The notes below the pieces were generated by a model. That model was given only the letters and a program-made list of their open reading frames with translations, made no database searches and was not told where the DNA came from. A stretch of DNA of 14,824 nucleotides from Myxococcales bacterium (lineage in GTDB: Bacteria; Myxococcota_C; UBA6777), in the NCBI GenBank assembly GCA_027005175.1, contig JALTMC010000425.1, forward strand, positions 1,888-16,711. Reading direction: 5' to 3'. Each line of letters starts with the position of its first letter. Within the stretch, counting starts at the first letter, position 1. Of this stretch, positions 6,813 through 13,893 are shown in pieces. The translations under genes were made by a program, and so were the position numbers.

Positions 6813-9602
6813 TTAACCGAAGATAATTAAGCCGAGCTGAACAGTGAGGACGATCAAGAGCGCAGTACATAGACTGTTGTAGACCAATGTGGGGGAGAGT
6901 CCAATGAAGGGGGGGATCTTTTGGGCGAAGTCCCGCTCCCATAAGATGATACGTGCTTCTAAGCTGCGTCGCTGATCTTCGAGCCACCCAAGAGCAGAGA
7001 ATCCTGCGATGGTTGTCGCAATGGGGATGAGGTAGAGAATTCCACGATAGTACCAAAAACGCTGGGCATTTGAAAACAGCATTCCAGAGACAAGCAAGCC
7101 GATAAACATACATGCAACAAGCAGGGCAACGGAGGCAACAACCACCATTTGTGGTATATATCTGTGATAGGCCTTTCTGTCTTCCAGGTACATCGCCCGT
7201 TGGGGGGATACTCTCTCTTGGGTAGTCAACGCTTTGTCTTCTGCTACTGTACCATCGGAAGTGCTGGTTTTAATCTCTAGCTTCTCAAGTTGACTGTTCC
7301 ACTGCTCTTCCAACTGCTTGCGCCAACGTTGCCAGTCTTCGGGGATCTCAGCTTGAAGAGATGAGGCCGTTTGTGGCTGTAATTGTTCTTCCAACTGTTT
7401 GCGCCAACGTTGCCAGTCTTCGGGGATCTCAGCTTGAAGAGATGAGGCCGTTTGTTGTTCCATGGCTTCTTGAAGTCTTTTGATCTCTTCTTCTAGCGAC
7501 TTGATGTCTTGCTGGTGTGGCACTGCTTCCAGGGACTCGTCACTGTCGGGATTGAACAAGAGATCAACACGCGATGCAAGCAGCACGACCTGTTTGGCTA
7601 GTTGCTGCAACTGCTCCTGGGTTGCGTCGTTTGTATGCTGTTCAAGCTGGCTTTCAACCTTGTCAAGTCTGGCTTGAAAGAGTTCAAGGGCCTCTGCATC
7701 AGCCGACTCTTCTTGCGTCAGTGATGCGAGCTTTTGCTCCAAACTTTCAAATTGTTGTTGCAGGGCGTCCAGCACCTCCGAGTTATCGGCAGGTGGTGGG
7801 GTTTGTAAGGTCGTTGCTTCGAGTGCTGCGAGCTTTTGCTCGAATCTCTCCACTTGTTGTTGCAGGGCGTCCAGCACTTCTGAGTCGTCGGCAGGTGGTG
7901 GGGTTTGTAAGGTCGTTGCTTCGAGTGCTGCGAGCTTTTGCTCCAAACTCTCCACTTGCTGTGATGTTGCTTCTGTATCTTCCAATACCTTGACGGATTG
8001 CTCCACAGCCTCAAGTTTGGTCTGGAGTTGTTCTACGACTTCCGATGTATCCTCTTCTCCCAAGCTCTCGATCGTCTGTCCGAGACGGTCTAGCTTGGCC
8101 TGTAATGCTTCCATCTTTTGGGTCGTATTGGCTTCGTTGAGGAATGCAACAGATTGTTCCATCGTGCTTAGTCTGGATTGCAGAAGCTTCAATGTCGATT
8201 CGATCTCTGCCTCTGTGAGTGCGATGACATACTCTTCCAGCGATGAAACACTTGTTTGTAATGTCACCAACGTCTCGGCAGCATCCGCCTCAGACAAAGA
8301 TTTGACGATTGGCTCGATACTGTCGAGCTTTTGTTGTAGTTCAACAGTCTTGCTTGCAGTGTTCCATTCCTCGACTTTGGCGTCGGTCGCGTCAAGGCGC
8401 TCCTCTAACAATGCGATAATATCCGAGTGAGCTTTGCTCGGAAGATCCTCTAGCAGCTCCTGTAGTGCTTGCAGATCTTCCTTTTGGGTGAGGACTTCTT
8501 CCACAAGATCTGAGGGAGCATACTTGGACAAACTCTCTGTGAGTTGCTCCACCTGATTTTGTAACGCAGCGATCGTTGACGTCGCATCTACCGGTGCTTT
8601 AGAGGCGACTTCTCTCGCCAGATCCTCAACACTCTGTTGCAAGGTGAGGAAGCTGTCTTCCAATGTATGGACTTCGATCTGAATGGGCTCCAGAATCGAA
8701 GTCGGATCGAATGGCTCCACTTCCTCTGTGGGCAACGAAGCGACGGTCTCTTCCACCGAAGAGAGCTGCTTTTCTAAGTCTGCAAGGGAGGGCAATTGTT
8801 GCTTCAGCTCTGCAAAAGAAGAGAGCTGTTCTTGTAGGTCTGCAACATTCTGTTGCAAGGTGAGAAAGCTGTCTTCCAACGTGTGGACTTCGATCTGAAT
8901 CGATTCAAACACAGAAGTCGGATCTTGCTCCTTCTTCTTGTCGAGGTCTGTGTGTAAGGATTCTACCTTCTCTCGCAACGTGATGAACTCTTCCTGTAGA
9001 GAAGAGAGTGGTGCCTCCGACTCTTTCACCTGTATCTCAATGTTGCTGAGTTTCTCCTCTATCGCAAGCATCGGTTCGCCAATGGGTTGTGCTGCGAGCT
9101 GGTCTTCCAGAACATTGAGCTTTTGCTGCAAGACCTCTAGCGCACGGGTCGCGTCTGCCTCGTCAGACGAGTGTTGTTCTTGAAGTGCTGACAATCGTTC
9201 CGCGACAGACGTCAACTGTTGTTGAAGCGGTTTTATGGCTTCAAAGATGTCCACAGTAGCTACTGCTACAGGTGAAGCCTTCTTGCTCGACGCCTTCTTG
9301 CTCGAAGCCTTCTTGCTGGAAGCTTTCTTGCTGGAAGCTTTCTTGCTGGAAGCTTTCTTGCTCACTGGGGCCTCATCCCCAGGTAGCATACCTTCCTCCT
9401 CAGACGAACCAAAGAAAGGGTCGTCGATTAAGTTCGATGTCCCTTTTGATGCCTTTGGTTTTGGCTTCTTTTTTGCTTTCTTTTTGGGAGCGGGATCCGC
9501 TGCCTTTTGTGCTTGAGGCTCGTCTGTTGGTAGCATGCCTTCTCTGGCTGTGGCAGAGGAAACAGCAAAAGGATCATCAATCAACTTGCGTTCTTTGGCC
9601 AT
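6813..9602 (-). CDS. Large membrane-anchored coiled-coil protein, partner of ParA-like ATPase
   Basis: A 929-residue protein of no family I recognise. ATG 9602 is chosen because GGAG lies about 10 nt upstream and it starts 28 bp after the ParA stop; a longer open frame exists but runs over parA. Residues 7-28 and 58-77 are two copies of a motif, LIDDPF...SS...EGMLPxDE, separated by a Lys/Pro-rich stretch (about 39-53). Six KKASS pentapeptides follow (about 79-110). Residues ~115-800 are Gln/Glu/Leu-rich heptad-like coiled coil with several internal duplications. The C-terminus has three hydrophobic segments (about 815-842, 850-873, 904-929), placing the rod at the inner membrane, most likely with its N-terminus in the cytoplasm. 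Lys-rich N-terminal peptides are a known feature of proteins that stimulate ParA ATPases, so it is a candidate ParA partner or scaffold. This is inference from context and composition. Confidence 0.85.
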   Translation of the reverse strand: MAKERKLIDDPFAVSSATAREGMLPTDEPQAQKAADPAPKKKAKKKPKPKASKGTSNLIDDPFFGSSEEEGMLPGDEAPVSKKASSKKASSKKASSKKASSKKASSKKASPVAVATVDIFEAIKPLQQQLTSVAERLSALQEQHSSDEADATRALEVLQQKLNVLEDQLAAQPIGEPMLAIEEKLSNIEIQVKESEAPLSSLQEEFITLREKVESLHTDLDKKKEQDPTSVFESIQIEVHTLEDSFLTLQQNVADLQEQLSSFAELKQQLPSLADLEKQLSSVEETVASLPTEEVEPFDPTSILEPIQIEVHTLEDSFLTLQQSVEDLAREVASKAPVDATSTIAALQNQVEQLTESLSKYAPSDLVEEVLTQKEDLQALQELLEDLPSKAHSDIIALLEERLDATDAKVEEWNTASKTVELQQKLDSIEPIVKSLSEADAAETLVTLQTSVSSLEEYVIALTEAEIESTLKLLQSRLSTMEQSVAFLNEANTTQKMEALQAKLDRLGQTIESLGEEDTSEVVEQLQTKLEAVEQSVKVLEDTEATSQQVESLEQKLAALEATTLQTPPPADDSEVLDALQQQVERFEQKLAALEATTLQTPPPADNSEVLDALQQQFESLEQKLASLTQEESADAEALELFQARLDKVESQLEQHTNDATQEQLQQLAKQVVLLASRVDLLFNPDSDESLEAVPHQQDIKSLEEEIKRLQEAMEQQTASSLQAEIPEDWQRWRKQLEEQLQPQTASSLQAEIPEDWQRWRKQLEEQWNSQLEKLEIKTSTSDGTVAEDKALTTQERVSPQRAMYLEDRKAYHRYIPQMVVVASVALLVACMFIGLLVSGMLFSNAQRFWYYRGILYLIPIATTIAGFSALGWLEDQRRSLEARIILWERDFAQKIPPFIGLSPTLVYNSLCTALLIVLTVQLGLIIFG
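7318..7455 (-). repeat. 81-bp tandem duplication in the coiled-coil gene
   Basis: Bases 7318-7374 recur identically at 7399-7455 (57 bp exact, period 81 bp = 27 codons). The unit encodes 'TASSLQAEIPEDWQRW' and following residues twice. The perfect identity, including third positions, points to a recent duplication. Confidence 0.9.
7721..7953 (-). repeat. 102-bp repeats in the coiled-coil gene
   Basis: Copies start at 7721, 7823 and 7925 (period 102 bp = 34 codons; the last is partial). Each encodes 'EQKLAALEATTLQTPPPAD' and 'SEVLDALQQQ' with small changes. The PPPAD segment would break the coiled coil at regular intervals. Confidence 0.85.
8634..8900 (-). repeat. Two copies of a ~51-bp segment, 216 bp apart
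   Basis: 8634-8684 and 8850-8900 are near-identical and both encode 'IQIEVHTLEDSFLTLQQ'. The 72-codon spacing suggests duplication of a larger coiled-coil block. Confidence 0.8.
9280..9369 (-). repeat. Six tandem 15-bp units encoding KKASS
   Basis: The 15-bp unit (plus-strand form TTCTTGCTGGAAGCT) begins at 9280, 9295, 9310, 9325, 9340 and 9355. It encodes a Lys-rich pentapeptide tract in the N-terminal region of the coiled-coil protein. The copies adjoining 9310-9369 are almost identical, so copy number may vary between strains without a frame change. Confidence 0.92.
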
Positions 9603-9630
9603 GGGATGATCGCTCCAAGGTTTCTTTTCA

Positions 9631-10725
9631 TTAAGTGTTTGTTTCGTTTGTCTCTGTTTTGGCTCCTTGGGACTCTGCCGTACTCTCTGGAGCTTCTGTT
9701 TTGACTTCTCGGGACTCTGCCGTACTCTTTGGAGCTTCTGTTTTGGCTTCTCGGGACTCTGCCGTACTCTCTGGAGCTTCTGTTTTGACTTCTTGGGACT
9801 CTGCCGTATTCTCTGCTGGTTGAGCTGATTTTGGACTTGGGTTCGCTGTATCTTCCGGTGTATCCGTACTTTTTGCAGAATTCTTTGTGACAGACTTGAT
9901 CTTCTTGGGGGATGGGGGTTCATGGCCCGGGACGTATTGAGGTATATCAAGACGTTCGAGTACATCTTGTGTGAGCCAGTTGTAGTCTTCGACCCCACGT
10001 CCACTGGGCGGTTCGTATTGGTAGATGGTTTGTCGTTGGGCGGGGCTGGCTTTGTGGTGTGTGTTGACACGAATCGGTCGTTTGAATACGAGGTCTTTGA
10101 AATGAGAGCGCATGGTGCGCTCTACATCAAATGTGATGCGTTCACGCCGGTCAAACATGGAGAGCAGGTAACCCAACACTTTGAGGTTGCTGTTGAGGCG
10201 TCGTTGAATGGTGCGAACTGTGCCGAGGAAAAGGCGGAGTCCAAGCATGGGGAGGTATTCACAGCTCACAGGAACGATGACCTGATCGGAAGCAACAAGG
10301 GCGTTGACGGTGAGTAATCCCAGATAGGGTGATGTGTCGATCAGGACAAAGTCCATGGTCGCGACGGTTTCACTCTCTTCCAGAGAACGTTTGAGCGACT
10401 CTTCACGGCCGAGAACTCCAGCCAAAGCGAGATCGACACGGACCATGGTTTCGCCGCTGGGAGCGACCCAAACGCCGGGTGCATTGCTTTCAAATATGAT
10501 GTCGTCGAGTTCCACTTCTTCCAGGAGGACTTCAGCCATACTTGGCTCCTCCTCTGCCAAAGCGCGATGGAGGATATGCGTCGCGTTTGCCTGGATGTCG
10601 AAATCAAGCACCAACACGCGATAACCTCTGAGGGCTAGCCCCGCTGCCAGATTCACCACTGTCGTCGTTTTTCCGACTCCACCTTTTTGGTTGGCAATCG
10701 AGATTACTGTGGGATGCTTTGCCAT
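9631..10725 (-). CDS. ParA/Soj-family ATPase with repetitive C-terminal tail
   Basis: A 364-residue cytoplasmic P-loop ATPase. ATG 10725 is preferred over ATG 10737 because GGAGG sits 5 nt before it and the protein then begins in typical Soj style (MAKHPTVISIANQKGGVGKTT). The deviant Walker A is KGGVGKTT (14-21). The second motif is DFDIQAN (41-47), with Ile where DxDPQxN is usual. Walker B is 'FVLIDTSPYLG' (Asp130), followed by a Soj-like core to about 262 with 'SMFDRRERITFDV'. ParA ATPases dimerise on ATP, bind nucleoid DNA and position DNA, chemoreceptors, flagella or other cargo. Residues 263-364 are a disordered-looking tail with a 14-residue repeat (TEAPESTAESREVK type) not normal for Soj. 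No parB follows; a membrane coiled-coil gene does, 28 bp downstream, suggesting a non-chromosomal cargo. Ordinary chromosome partition remains possible. Confidence 0.93.
   Translation of the reverse strand: MAKHPTVISIANQKGGVGKTTTVVNLAAGLALRGYRVLVLDFDIQANATHILHRALAEEEPSMAEVLLEEVELDDIIFESNAPGVWVAPSGETMVRVDLALAGVLGREESLKRSLEESETVATMDFVLIDTSPYLGLLTVNALVASDQVIVPVSCEYLPMLGLRLFLGTVRTIQRRLNSNLKVLGYLLSMFDRRERITFDVERTMRSHFKDLVFKRPIRVNTHHKASPAQRQTIYQYEPPSGRGVEDYNWLTQDVLERLDIPQYVPGHEPPSPKKIKSVTKNSAKSTDTPEDTANPSPKSAQPAENTAESQEVKTEAPESTAESREAKTEAPKSTAESREVKTEAPESTAESQGAKTETNETNT
9671..9816 (-). repeat. 42-bp tandem repeat in the ParA tail
   Basis: Units beginning GACTCTGCCGTA on the plus strand start at 9671, 9713, 9755 and 9797 (period exactly 42 bp = 14 codons; the last partial). 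They encode an alternating acidic/basic Glu-Lys-Ser-Thr-Ala-rich tail. The near-identity of units suggests recent expansion. Confidence 0.92.
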
Positions 10726-10767
10726 ACTTGCCTCCATTGTGAGGAAATCCGCTTGTCACAAGATATA

Positions 10768-10779
10768 TACGCTAGCGTA
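10768..10779. promoter_or_regulatory. 12-bp palindrome over the ParA-operon -10 region
   Basis: TACGCTAGCGTA is a perfect palindrome whose right half (10774-10779) is the proposed -10 hexamer of the parA-like promoter. A second, odd-centred inverted repeat, CTTGTCACAAG (10752-10762), lies just downstream. This placement suits repression, possibly autoregulation. Confidence 0.4.
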
Positions 10780-10802
10780 AGCAGGATGTTTAGTGGTGTC
10801 AA
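10774..10802 (-). promoter_or_regulatory. Sigma-70-like promoter of the ParA/coiled-coil operon
   Basis: On the minus strand, TTGACA (10802-10797, a perfect -35) is followed by exactly 17 bp and TACGCT (10779-10774, 3 of 6 bases incl. the key first two and last). The start would fall near 10767, about 42 nt before ATG 10725. AT-rich direct repeats (GCAAAAT twice, 10803-10816) lie immediately upstream of the -35. Confidence 0.5.
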
Positions 10803-10937
10803 GCAAAATGCAAAATTGGAACCGCTTTGTTTGGCCAACTTCTCAAAGGTTTGTTTCTTATGATACAGTGCATTGGGCCTCAAACGTTTTCTGATATTGG
10901 GGGACATAGAGATTTGCAGAAAGGGTATCGCTTTCTT

Positions 10938-11777
10938 ATGCGATGGCGTCGTGTGGCTTTGCGCTGGCTCTTCATCACGGTTTGTTTCTACGGGGGATTT
11001 TTACTCTTGTTGACACTTTTGCAATCAAAACTTTTGTATTTTCCGTCACATGATTTTGTGAATCCCCAGCGTGTGGGGCTTGCTGTCGAAGATGTATGGA
11101 CAACTTCGACCCAAGGTACAAAAATTCACGGATGGTGGGTGCCCAAGGCTCAGGCCCGAATGACGATTCTGGTATGTCACGGGAATGCTGGCAATTTAAC
11201 ACATCGTATAGGTTTGGTCCGGGAGCTGCGAAAGCGTCTGCATGCCAACGTCATGATCTTTGACTACCAAGGGTATGGGAAAAGTCAGGGAAGCCCCTCA
11301 GAACAAGGGACCTATGACGATGCCAAAGCCGTCTGGGATTTCTTGGTAAATATCCGACAGATCCCAGCTCATCACATTGTGCTCTTTGGTCGCTCTCTTG
11401 GGACATCTATCGCAGCCCACCTGGCCACTCGTGTTCAACCGGCTGCTCTTATACTCGACTCCCCTTTCTCTTCTTTTGTTGACGTTGCGAGTGCACATTA
11501 CCCCTGGATCCCGGTGCGGTGGATCGCTCGATTCCGCTATGAAACAGCAGAGTACGTGAAACAACGAACCTGTCCTTTGTTGCTGATTCACAGTCGCGAT
11601 GATGAGATTATCCCTTTTCGCTTGGGACAAAAGTGCTTTCAACAAGCAAAAGAACCCAAAGAGTTTCTATCGATCCAAGGGAGTCATAACGATGGCTTCT
11701 ATGTCTCCCTCAGCTCTTATATGAAAAAAGTAGATGAGTTTCTCACCAAAACTATGGCACAGAACAAGCCCCACTGA
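10938..11777 (+). CDS. Membrane-anchored alpha/beta hydrolase (BEM46-like)
   Basis: A 279-residue serine hydrolase. An N-terminal signal anchor (about 8-28, after MRWRR) is followed by 'LLYFP', typical of this family. Motifs: HGNAGN (81-86, oxyanion region), the nucleophile elbow GRSLG with Ser153, Asp222 in 'HSRDDEIIP' and His250 in 'GSHNDGF', making a complete triad. The substrate is unknown; the family covers esterases, lipases and peptidase-like enzymes. ATG 10938 is chosen for the positively charged start before the membrane segment. In-frame TTG 10827 and ATG 10860 would add 37 or 26 residues with no better ribosome site, and a TATGAT hexamer (10859-10864) that could be a -10 overlaps the latter. 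It is transcribed divergently from the ParA operon with no evident functional link. Confidence 0.88.
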   Translation: MRWRRVALRWLFITVCFYGGFLLLLTLLQSKLLYFPSHDFVNPQRVGLAVEDVWTTSTQGTKIHGWWVPKAQARMTILVCHGNAGNLTHRIGLVRELRKRLHANVMIFDYQGYGKSQGSPSEQGTYDDAKAVWDFLVNIRQIPAHHIVLFGRSLGTSIAAHLATRVQPAALILDSPFSSFVDVASAHYPWIPVRWIARFRYETAEYVKQRTCPLLLIHSRDDEIIPFRLGQKCFQQAKEPKEFLSIQGSHNDGFYVSLSSYMKKVDEFLTKTMAQNKPH

Positions 11778-11838
11778 GGCTTGGAAAGGAAGGCTGCTTC
11801 ATCTTAAGGCACCAACTCTTGCTCTTGTGTCTTCTCGT

Positions 11839-11886
11839 TGATACCTTGGCTCTCTAACTACATGATACCTTGGCTCTCTAACTACA
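11839..11886 (+). repeat. Perfect 24-bp tandem duplication
   Basis: The 24-bp unit at 11839-11862, starting TGATACCTTGGC, is repeated without change at 11863-11886, 22 bp upstream of the small membrane protein start. Perfect identity implies a recent event; it may alter promoter or leader spacing. Confidence 0.92.
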
Positions 11887-11907
11887 AACAATGAGTGAGG
11901 CTCGCTT

Positions 11908-12135
11908 ATGACTGAACAGCCTGTTCCTGCTTGGAGATTCTGGCATCCTCTTCGCTTCTGGAAAGTGATCGTCATCCTTCTTGTCTTTAATGTAGCCTTT
12001 CAACTTCTAGGGGTTGGCTTTCGGGAAGGTCTTGGGCTTTCTTTTTTCACCACTGGAGTGGCATCCGGCCTCGCAGGGGTATTGGGTATTGGGACAGTCT
12101 TCTTCCTTGCCAACAAACAACGAAAGGCAGAGTAA
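11908..12135 (+). CDS. Small two-helix membrane protein, unknown
   Basis: A 75-residue protein. It has GAGG (11897-11900) 7 nt before the ATG, a basic and aromatic start (WRFWHPLRFWK), and two hydrophobic segments (about 18-38 and 46-68, the second Gly-rich) ending in a short charged tail, KQRKAE. Its composition and ribosome site support a real inner-membrane protein, but I recognise no family. It lies between a hydrolase gene on the same strand, 130 bp upstream, and a convergent sensor kinase gene. Confidence 0.65.
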   Translation: MTEQPVPAWRFWHPLRFWKVIVILLVFNVAFQLLGVGFREGLGLSFFTTGVASGLAGVLGIGTVFFLANKQRKAE

Positions 12136-12149
12136 AGAGCGGAAATGCT

Positions 12150-12174
12150 CATCGATGGATTGATGGTTAATTTT
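12150..12174 (+). terminator. Weak candidate terminator between convergent genes
   Basis: CATCGA-TGGA-TTGATG (12150-12165) can form a 6-bp stem with one G-U pair and a 4-nt loop, followed by the T-rich GTTAATTTT. The stem is short and AT-rich, and the T-rich part overlaps the stop codon of the convergent kinase gene, so this is only a possibility. Confidence 0.22.
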
Positions 12175-13891
12175 CCTTCTCGGTGGTGATGGGGAGTTTG
12201 AACCAGAAGCATGCGCCACCACCGGGAGCGTCGATGACACCGACTTCGCCGTGGTGTGCGGTGATAATCTGTTTGACGATGGCGAGCCCGAGTCCATGTC
12301 CCCCGGTGAGGCGTGAGCGGGAACTGTCTGTACGATAGAGTCGTTCAAAGATCTTTCCCCGTTCGGCTTCGGGAACCCCTGAGCCTTGGTCACATACTTC
12401 ACAGTAAATCCAGCCATCCTCTTCCTGGGCGGAGAGTGTGATGGTGCTGTCTTCAGGAGAGTACCGGATGGCATTTTGTATCAGGTTGTTGAGGACCTGT
12501 CGAAGACGCCGAAGGTCTGCTCTTATGGGAGGAAGAACTTCGGGGATCGGCCCCAACTCCAGGTGCTTTTTGACCGTTTGTGCCGCAGGTTCAAGGGTAC
12601 GCTTCATCTCTTTCAACAGTTGGTCGATCTGGATGTTTTGGTAGGTCAACTGACTTGGGTCTGATTGTTCCATTTTTGCGAGATCGAATAGGTCTCCAAG
12701 CAACTGGTCGATCTCATCAACTTGATTGCAGATCCCCTCCATGACTTGGGTGAGTTTCTCTGGCTCACGCATGAGACCATCTGCGACGGACTCGCCTACC
12801 ACTCTGATTCGTGAAAGTGGAGTGCGGATCTCATGTGATATATCTGCGATGAGTGCACGTCTTTGTAGTCGATGGCGTAAGAGACTGCTGCGCATCTCAT
12901 CCACGACCGAAGCCAACTCTCCCACCTCATCATGGCTTCTGATCGTGACCTTCTGGGTCACATCTCCGCTTTGAATCTGTCGAACTGCTTTGATCAACTC
13001 AAGCAATGGACGCGTGATACTGCGGCTAATCGGGATCGTAAGCAATCCCACTCCAACCACCAGCAGGATTAAAAAGGCAATCCAAAGAGCTGGGAGTGGT
13101 CCTGGCCGATGGAGGCTTGGAATCGAAACATAAGTCACACGATACCTCTCTGGTGGAGTGATCGAATACGTATACCTCGCAACCACACGGTGACGCTTGC
13201 GCCAATGCCGCATACGACGCTGCAGTAACTTGCAAGAGTGCTTTGTTTTGAGAATGGTTGCTTTCTTATGGGCACTGTACCGAGCCTTCGATGAAAGGGG
13301 GCTCTGTGCTAACGGAGTGAGCAGTCGCTGACACGACATGGGAAGCTTTTTGATAGAGCCTGGCCAATACATTTGGAAGTGGGCTGGGTTGGCCTCCATA
13401 AGGCAGCTACCATCGGGGTTTTCTACGGATACGAGCGCACTTAAGACGACGGAAGACTCTTGAATCCTTTGGCATAAGGTTGCCAGAAGTTGCAGTCCTC
13501 TCTGCTGTGGCCTCTCTTGTGGTGGGCACCTCTCTTTTGAACCCGCAGTAGGAAGAGAGGTAGGAGGGATTGTTTTTTTAGAAACTTTGGGGAGGAGAGT
13601 GGTTCCGGGGCTCGTCTGACGGAGCACATTGAACTCTTTCTTCATTTGATGGAAGATGATATGGGTCTGGCTTTCGAATCGCTTCTGAATCATATCTTGG
13701 ATATGAATACGGTAGGCGATACTACCTATGATGATCCCAAGCACAAAGAGAAAAAGAAGTATCCCAACATGGCTGAGAATTAACTTGCGATACAGGCTTG
13801 CTTTGAACCAACGAAAGACTCTTCTTTTCAACCAGCGAAATGGGTGTTTTTTTGACCCACAGGATAAGTGCTTTTTCGACCTGCGAGACAT
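12167..13891 (-). CDS. Sensor histidine kinase with Cys-containing basic sensor domain
   Basis: A 574-residue inner-membrane kinase. ATG 13891 lies 2 nt after the regulator's stop, with GAGGAAGG about 6 nt upstream; an earlier start at 13936 would overlap the regulator. It has a very basic N-terminus (1-36), TM1 (about 38-62), a ~200-residue extracytoplasmic domain, TM2 (about 266-286), HAMP, HisKA with His353 in 'DISHEIRTPL', and HATPase_c with 'NNLIQNAIRY' (N box), 'DQGSGVP' (G1), 'IFERLYRTD' (F box) and 'GGHGLGLAIV' (G2). All catalytic motifs are intact. The sensor domain matches no family I know; it has five Cys (122, 140, 163, 187, 220) and a strongly basic stretch near its end (about 205-235). 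Its signal is unknown. It presumably phosphorylates the co-transcribed regulator. Confidence 0.94.
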   Translation of the reverse strand: MSRRSKKHLSCGSKKHPFRWLKRRVFRWFKASLYRKLILSHVGILLFLFVLGIIIGSIAYRIHIQDMIQKRFESQTHIIFHQMKKEFNVLRQTSPGTTLLPKVSKKTIPPTSLPTAGSKERCPPQERPQQRGLQLLATLCQRIQESSVVLSALVSVENPDGSCLMEANPAHFQMYWPGSIKKLPMSCQRLLTPLAQSPLSSKARYSAHKKATILKTKHSCKLLQRRMRHWRKRHRVVARYTYSITPPERYRVTYVSIPSLHRPGPLPALWIAFLILLVVGVGLLTIPISRSITRPLLELIKAVRQIQSGDVTQKVTIRSHDEVGELASVVDEMRSSLLRHRLQRRALIADISHEIRTPLSRIRVVGESVADGLMREPEKLTQVMEGICNQVDEIDQLLGDLFDLAKMEQSDPSQLTYQNIQIDQLLKEMKRTLEPAAQTVKKHLELGPIPEVLPPIRADLRRLRQVLNNLIQNAIRYSPEDSTITLSAQEEDGWIYCEVCDQGSGVPEAERGKIFERLYRTDSSRSRLTGGHGLGLAIVKQIITAHHGEVGVIDAPGGGACFWFKLPITTEKEN

Positions 13892-13893
13892 CC

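Noticed and set aside
9235-9516. Plus-strand frame with Leu/Phe-rich repeat, apparently a membrane peptide
   Set aside because: It is the antisense reading of the KKASS minisatellite within a well-supported gene.
9631-9800. Programmed frameshift fusing the ParA protein to the coiled-coil protein
   Set aside because: Both frames are open across the tail, but a +1 shift would be needed, no slippery site stands out, and a normal start with ribosome site exists for the second gene.
9603-10070. 156-codon N-terminal extension of the coiled-coil frame, giving 1085 residues
   Set aside because: It lies wholly inside the parA-like gene in another frame; the ParA core is strongly conserved, while the extension is Arg/Gln/Pro-rich shadow sequence. 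ATG 9602 has its own ribosome site.
9631-10802. parB gene or parS site beside the ATPase
   Set aside because: No ParB-like protein is encoded in the window and I saw no parS-like palindrome (TGTTTCACGTGAAACA type); the inverted repeats present are of different sequence.
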